Below, in pieces: positions 51,120 to 55,440 of a DNA stretch of 55,440 nt; positions within the stretch are counted from its first letter, which is position 1; each line of letters opens with the position of its first letter. Where the stretch lies: the NCBI GenBank assembly GCA_031263035.1, contig JAISGP010000014.1, positions 1 to 55,440 of the forward strand, given 5' to 3'. The position numbers were made by a program, and so were the translations under genes. The notes beneath the pieces were generated by a model. That model worked only from the letters and a program-made list of their open reading frames with translations, searched no databases and was not told the DNA's origin. The stretch comes from Lachnospiraceae bacterium (GTDB lineage Bacteria > Bacillota > Clostridia > Lachnospirales > Lachnospiraceae).

Positions 51120-51846
51120 ATAGTCTCCCTTTTTTAGATAAAGAAATTGTTCTCACATATTCAAGACGTCCAAAGCCTCTTGCAGAAATAATATCTTCTT
51201 CCTTTAAATTATATCCATTCGATAATATTAGTTTTCCATTAACAAAGACTTTAGAAGAAGAAATTAATTCTGAAGCAATTTTTCGTGATAGTTTAAAACC
51301 TTCAGAGAGTATACTATCTAACCTTAAACTAGATACATTCCCCTTAATTACAGTAAATTTTTCTTCAAACTTTATTCTGGATATATCTCTAATAATTTTA
51401 ATATTAACTAAAGTATGCTTAACCTGCTTAAAATCAGAAAGGAGATAGTTTAATATATCATTATGAATAAAAACATAAGTTTTATTATCATTAAGGATTA
51501 TATCTCCTAATTTTTCTCTTTTAATTCCCATTCCCATAAGAGAACCTAAATAATCACGATGATTTAAACTTTCTGCAAATTTAGGATATTTAGGGGTAAT
51601 CTCTGCTACTGCAAATGGATAAAAAATAGTAAAAGCATCAGGTGTAAATACTGCCATCTGACGCTCACTAGTTTTCATTCCACCAAAAGTCCTATATCCA
51701 CAGGGAAATAAAGACTTGTCGGTAGTATGAAGTATATTCAGTTCATTTAATCCTAAAAAATTTGAAAAAACAGGTCTATTAGAATAATAGGCTTGATTTG
51801 ATAAATCAATAAATCTTTTTCTCAAAAAACCTTCATCTTTATTCAT
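51097..51846 (-). CDS. ylmH: YlmH-type S4 RNA-binding protein
   Basis: A 249-residue protein of the YlmH family, next to sepF in Firmicutes. The N-terminal two thirds contain the family motifs GYRTFGGMKTSERQM and HRDYLGSLMGMGIKREKLGDI; the C-terminal S4 domain (about 170-235; LRLDSILSEGFKLSRKIASELI, FVNGKLI) binds RNA. YlmH is linked to cell division and, in recent work on homologues, to ribosome quality control. The ATG follows sepF by 5 bases. Confidence 0.92.
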   Translation of the reverse strand: MNKDEGFLRKRFIDLSNQAYYSNRPVFSNFLGLNELNILHTTDKSLFPCGYRTFGGMKTSERQMAVFTPDAFTIFYPFAVAEITPKYPKFAESLNHRDYLGSLMGMGIKREKLGDIILNDNKTYVFIHNDILNYLLSDFKQVKHTLVNIKIIRDISRIKFEEKFTVIKGNVSSLRLDSILSEGFKLSRKIASELISSSKVFVNGKLILSNGYNLKEEDIISARGFGRLEYVRTISLSKKGRLFVEIHKY

Positions 51847-51850
51847 AACC

Positions 51851-52363
51851 TTAATAATTAAATCCTATTTTTGAAGAATTTTTCTCATCGTCCATATAGT
51901 CACCTTCAACAGAAATACTGTCTGGAGTAATTATAAGAATATATTGAGTAATAAATTTAAGCTTTCCATTTAAAGCATATACTGCTCCACCTACATGATC
52001 AATAATTCTTTGACCAACAGCTAAGTCTATGCCTTCAAGATTTAATATAATAACCTTTTTGCTTTTAAACATATCAATTAATTCTTCATCATCTCTAGTT
52101 GAAGTAGGTTTTGAAACATAGATACTAGTTCCATGTCTTCTAATTGAACTTACATTTGAATGACGATTATCTCTAATATCATCTAAATCATCCTCATCAT
52201 CTAAATCAACATCTCTCTTAGATTTGCCAATACCAGAGAAGAAACTTTTTTTAGGAGCTATATCTATAGGATCGTCCTCTTCCTCATATAAATCTTCATC
52301 TAAATCATCATATTCATCATCATTCAATGAAGTTATCTCTCTTAGTTTACTTAAAAATCCCAT
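51851..52363 (-). CDS. sepF: Cell division protein SepF
   Basis: SepF anchors and bundles FtsZ at the septum. The N-terminal amphipathic helix is MGFLSKLREI; then an acidic linker (DDEYDDLDEDLYEEEDD), and a C-terminal SepF fold (about 85-165) with SKKVIILNLEGIDLAVGQRIIDHVGGAVYALNGKL. The 170-residue length is normal. An AGGAGG ribosome site lies upstream. The order yggS-sepF-ylmH is the conserved division cluster. Confidence 0.95.
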   Translation of the reverse strand: MGFLSKLREITSLNDDEYDDLDEDLYEEEDDPIDIAPKKSFFSGIGKSKRDVDLDDEDDLDDIRDNRHSNVSSIRRHGTSIYVSKPTSTRDDEELIDMFKSKKVIILNLEGIDLAVGQRIIDHVGGAVYALNGKLKFITQYILIITPDSISVEGDYMDDEKNSSKIGFNY

Positions 52364-52394
52364 TTTTAGCCTCCTGAAATTTATAAATGAAATA

Positions 52395-53090
52395 TTATTT
52401 TATGCTATAATCTCTTTCACCAAAGATAGCAGTTCCAACTCTTATCAATGTTGCACCTTCTGAAATAGCAACTTGATAATCCCCTGACATTCCCATTGAA
52501 AGTTCACATACATGTATATTATCAATGTTTTCATTATTAATGTCAATAAAAAGTTTGTATAATTCTTTAAAAATTCCACGATTTTCCTCAGAATTGGATA
52601 CATTAGGGGCTACAGTCATCAATCCTTTAATTAAAACATTGCTAAAGTCTGACGATTTGCGTATTATATTTAAAACTTCTGAACTTTTAAATCCGAATTT
52701 GCTTTCCTCTTCTGCTACATTTACTTCTAAAAGAACATTTTGAATAACATTCTTTTTTGAAGCTTCCGAATTAATTTTTTCCAGTAAAGAATAACTATCA
52801 ACAGAATGTATTAAAGCTACTTTCCCAACTATCTGTTTAACTTTGTTTTTTTGAAGATGACCAATCATATGCCAATGAATATCAGAAGGTAAAACTTCTA
52901 TTTTACTTACTAATTCTTGAACTTTGTTTTCCCCGAAATCTCTTATACCTAAATCATAGGCATCTTGAATATCTGAAGCTGGATGAGTTTTACTAACTGC
53001 AATTAAAGTAACATCTTCTCTTCTTCTATTAGATTGTATGCAAGCAGATTGTATGAACTCTTCTACATCTTCTAAATTCTCTCGTATCAT
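52395..53090 (-). CDS. yggS: PLP homeostasis protein YggS
   Basis: A 231-residue TIM-barrel protein that binds pyridoxal phosphate and regulates its pools. The PLP lysine is Lys34 in LIAVSKTHPASDI. Other family blocks are FGENKVQELVSKIE, WHMIGHLQKNKVKQIV, and LSMGMSGDYQVAISEGATLIRVGTAIFG. It starts with an ATG that overlaps the stop of the preceding HlyD-like gene (TAATG), so it is translationally coupled. sepF follows 31 bases later. Confidence 0.95.
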   Translation of the reverse strand: MIRENLEDVEEFIQSACIQSNRRREDVTLIAVSKTHPASDIQDAYDLGIRDFGENKVQELVSKIEVLPSDIHWHMIGHLQKNKVKQIVGKVALIHSVDSYSLLEKINSEASKKNVIQNVLLEVNVAEEESKFGFKSSEVLNIIRKSSDFSNVLIKGLMTVAPNVSNSEENRGIFKELYKLFIDINNENIDNIHVCELSMGMSGDYQVAISEGATLIRVGTAIFGERDYSIK

Positions 53091-54508
53091 TAGAATATTG
53101 TTTCTCCTTCATGTATTTTATCACCATTTAAGGCAATTGGTGTATATTCTGTAGGTCCATATTTAAAATCCGAATAATCCTTTACAATTACATAATTATC
53201 AAATTTTGAAATAATATCTACAGGATAAAAATTAGCATAACCTGTTCTTATATTATATACTCCTGTAAATGTTTTAGTTTTAGGTTTTCTTTTTATATCA
53301 TAAATATCACCATTTGTAAAAGAATTAATCTTGGTAATACCTTTTAACGCTTCAGGGCTAAAATAATATTTGCCATCTGAGGCATATTTACAACTTACAG
53401 ATTTAAGTTGCATTCCTCCTTTACTTACAAATTGTATCCTTCCATCACTATAATAATCTTTATCGATTTCAATTAGTTTTTTTTCAGTAATTGCAGTATT
53501 AGGTATTTTTAATCCTTCATCATTATTTAATTCCAATTCAATATTTAAATATCTTTCATCAATATATCTAACTAATGAATCAGAAAAATTCAATATTAAA
53601 AGATCTTTACCATTATATTTAGATAAGCTAAAACTAGCTGATACTATTTGATCATCTTTAGCAAATTTCACATTAACCTGAGGTAATTCTTTATTTAATA
53701 AGTTTTTATTAGCTTCATTTACTTTGTTAACTATAGTTTCAAGTCTTGATTTAGTATCTTTATTTATTTTAGTAATTAATTGCCACTTATTACTTGAAAC
53801 AATTTTGTAAATATTTTCTCCTTTACTTACCTTATCATTATTTGAAATAACATTTGTGGCTTTAGTTCCATTATCTCCAAGTAATTCCTTAGCTTTTTCA
53901 AGATTTATTCCTTCAAGCCCATCTATATGAAAAGATATAATACCGTCATTCTTTGAAGTGTAAATATCTCCATTTAATTGTTTTGCATCAATTTCTTTTT
54001 TTATTTGACTTTGAATTAGTTCACTCATATTATGATTAAGATTACTGCTTACGTCATTTCTTAAAGCATAAATTTGGTCAAAATTTTTCTCGCTAAATTT
54101 ATCAAAATAATTACTCTGAGATTTGATTATATTCTTTGTTTCTTCGGAACTCAAAGCAGAATTATCAACCTTAATAATATTATCTGTATTTATAGCCTTA
54201 GTTGTAACTGCATAAACATTAGTTTTTGCTCCAACCTTGCTACCATCTGCAACTAAAAATTGAATAAATCCATTAAATTCTGATGATATAACCTTAGTTT
54301 GTCGTACTGCAATACCTCTAAACGAAGTATTTTCAAAAACATCTCCTTTAACTATTTCATATTTTGGAATATGAGGTTTGGAAATACTTTGTAAGAAAAT
54401 AAAAATAAGATAAATAATAATTGCAAAAATCAGATAATCAAAAAAAGATAATCCTTTTTTATTTTTATTATTTATCTTTATATTATTGTTTAAACGAGTA
54501 TCTGACAA
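53090..54508 (-). CDS. HlyD-like membrane-fusion protein in the sepF cluster
   Basis: A 472-residue protein with a short basic cytoplasmic N-terminus, one membrane segment (about 23-42), and a large extracytoplasmic part. It resembles HlyD/membrane-fusion proteins: a first lipoyl-like half (RGIAVRQTKVISSEFNGFIQFLVADGSKVG), a long helical region, a second such half (SKNDGIISFHIDGLEG...VSKGENIYKI), and beta-rich C-terminal parts. No ABC transporter or outer partner is coded next to it. Between a D,D-carboxypeptidase and yggS-sepF, it may be a division or wall-linked scaffold of clostridia; that is inference. Confidence 0.75.
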   Translation of the reverse strand: MSDTRLNNNIKINNKNKKGLSFFDYLIFAIIIYLIFIFLQSISKPHIPKYEIVKGDVFENTSFRGIAVRQTKVISSEFNGFIQFLVADGSKVGAKTNVYAVTTKAINTDNIIKVDNSALSSEETKNIIKSQSNYFDKFSEKNFDQIYALRNDVSSNLNHNMSELIQSQIKKEIDAKQLNGDIYTSKNDGIISFHIDGLEGINLEKAKELLGDNGTKATNVISNNDKVSKGENIYKIVSSNKWQLITKINKDTKSRLETIVNKVNEANKNLLNKELPQVNVKFAKDDQIVSASFSLSKYNGKDLLILNFSDSLVRYIDERYLNIELELNNDEGLKIPNTAITEKKLIEIDKDYYSDGRIQFVSKGGMQLKSVSCKYASDGKYYFSPEALKGITKINSFTNGDIYDIKRKPKTKTFTGVYNIRTGYANFYPVDIISKFDNYVIVKDYSDFKYGPTEYTPIALNGDKIHEGETIF

Positions 54509-54510
54509 AA

Positions 54511-55440
54511 CTAATCTCCTTTAATACATCCTAACAATTTAGTCATATCTTGGTATAATGTTTCATGATCTTTTGAATCCATAACTATACTAATATAATT
54601 ATTTCCATTCTTATCTTTTACCAAAAGAATTAAGCAAGCACCAGCTGCTTTGGTTGTACCGGTTTTTCCACCTACTATAGTTAAATTTGTTGGAAACTCT
54701 GCTTTACCGGTTAAATAATAATTGGTTGAATGAAAATCCAAGGCTTGAACTTTTCCTTTTTTATCTTTAAAACTAATCCTTGTATTTTTTAATTTAACTA
54801 AATTTAAAAATTCTTCATGCTTAATGCATTGATTAAAAATCAAACATAAATCATAAGCTGTTGTATAATGATTAGGATTATGAATACCATTAGGATTAAT
54901 GAAATGAGTATTAAAAGCACCTAATTCTTTAGCTCGTGCATTCATTTTTTCAGAAAAAGCAGGAACACTTCCCGCTAAATGATCTGCAATTATTACAGCT
55001 GCATCATTTCCAGAATATACAATCAACCCTTTAAGTAATTCACGAATAGTTACTTTATCTCCGGCTTTAAATCCTATAACTTGTTCATCCCAAGCAAATT
55101 TAGTTTCTGATGCTTTTACTGTAACCACATCATCCAACTTACCACTTTCAATAGCAAGTAATGCTGTCATTATCTTTGTTGTACTGGCAGGATAAATCTT
55201 CTTTCTGGAATTATAAGACAAAAGGACAGAATTGTTATTTAAATCAAGTAAATCTAAAGTAATATTCTTTGAAAATTTTAAACTTTTATATTTTTGTGCA
55301 AATGACTTATCTGTATCTACTGAAGAAACAGGGATATTAGCTGATAATAATTCTTTATCAGAACCTTTAAAATCAATGAGAGTATTAACATTATTAGAAG
55401 AAATATATTTAGCTACTTCATCATTATTTTTATATTTCGC
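54511..55440 (-). CDS. D-alanyl-D-alanine carboxypeptidase, 5' end outside window
   Basis: The frame is open from 54511 up to the window edge on the minus strand (310 codons in view), so the true start is beyond 55440. Penicillin-binding motifs are SxxK in PASTTKIM, SGN in VYSGNDAAV and KTG in VGGKTGTTKAAG. Upstream of it lies an extra domain of at least 73 residues (EVAKYISSNNVNTLIDF, then SFAQKYKSLKF) ahead of the catalytic domain. Such DacF/DacB-like enzymes trim peptidoglycan stem peptides. It lies 2 bases before the HlyD-like gene, so they are co-transcribed. Confidence 0.9.
   Translation of the reverse strand, partial: AKYKNNDEVAKYISSNNVNTLIDFKGSDKELLSANIPVSSVDTDKSFAQKYKSLKFSKNITLDLLDLNNNSVLLSYNSRKKIYPASTTKIMTALLAIESGKLDDVVTVKASETKFAWDEQVIGFKAGDKVTIRELLKGLIVYSGNDAAVIIADHLAGSVPAFSEKMNARAKELGAFNTHFINPNGIHNPNHYTTAYDLCLIFNQCIKHEEFLNLVKLKNTRISFKDKKGKVQALDFHSTNYYLTGKAEFPTNLTIVGGKTGTTKAAGACLILLVKDKNGNNYISIVMDSKDHETLYQDMTKLLGCIKGD

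Overview
The window is AT-rich DNA (clearly well below 40% G+C by eye) from a low-GC Gram-positive anaerobe, most likely a clostridium of the Lachnospiraceae type. The evidence is the classic Firmicute gene strings (plsX-acpP-rnc-smc-ftsY; obg-yhbY-nadD-yqeK-rsfS; yggS-sepF-ylmH-lspA-rluD), a threonyl T-box leader, strong GGAGG-type ribosome sites with several TTG starts, a MurE of the meso-diaminopimelate type (DNPR motif), and the start of a glycyl-radical enzyme gene at the left edge. It is mainly core chromosome: no prophage, CRISPR array, IS element or toxin island was seen.

Layout. 1-257: N-terminus of a glycyl-radical enzyme on the minus strand. 484-7015: phospholipid/ACP synthesis, RNase III, SMC and FtsY. 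7161-8944: threonine dehydratase (ilvA) and ribosomal protein L19. 9185-14241: two signal peptidases I around the GTPase RbgA, then RNase HII, YraN and PgeF. 14384-16275: MscS channel, a small unknown protein, a repeat-rich spacer and tRNA-Thr(CGU). 16379-22740: queH, argH, asd, topB and a left-handed beta-helix protein. 23140-29669: a Na+/solute symporter and a branched-chain amino acid block with leuA, corA, ilvN and ilvC. 29870-30136: rpsT (minus). 30365-40407: glnS, cls, murE, priA, def, purA and two small genes. 40576-42772: T-box and thrS. 43012-46349: the obg-to-rsfS string. 46554-47171: lexA (minus). 47966-49045: a tyrosine recombinase. 49047-55440: a minus-strand cell-division/envelope cluster reading from a D,D-carboxypeptidase through an HlyD-like protein, yggS, sepF, ylmH, lspA and rluD to a cytidylate-kinase-like protein.

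The most unusual content is in branched-chain amino acid metabolism. The 2-isopropylmalate synthase gene (24948-26942) encodes a full LeuA with its leucine-sensing C-terminal domain, followed directly by about 99 residues that read as a complete AraC-type double helix-turn-helix DNA-binding domain. Separately, ilvA and ilvN share the 12-bp palindrome AGAGTGCACTCT at nearly the same distance downstream of near-consensus promoters (N17 spacer, -10 TATTAT), a typical repressor-operator layout. leuA has the same kind of promoter followed by a different dyad. A leucine-sensing enzyme that is also a transcription factor for this regulon is a testable inference.

A second unusual item is a structured intergenic repeat present twice (15950-16096 and 47492-47610). 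Both copies have the same ends (TTTTATCTG / CAGATAAAA) and an 18-nt internal motif (TACACAACAAGTTGYGAC), while their stem arms differ in sequence but stay complementary. A third, different multi-hairpin array lies between cls and murE (33618-33767).
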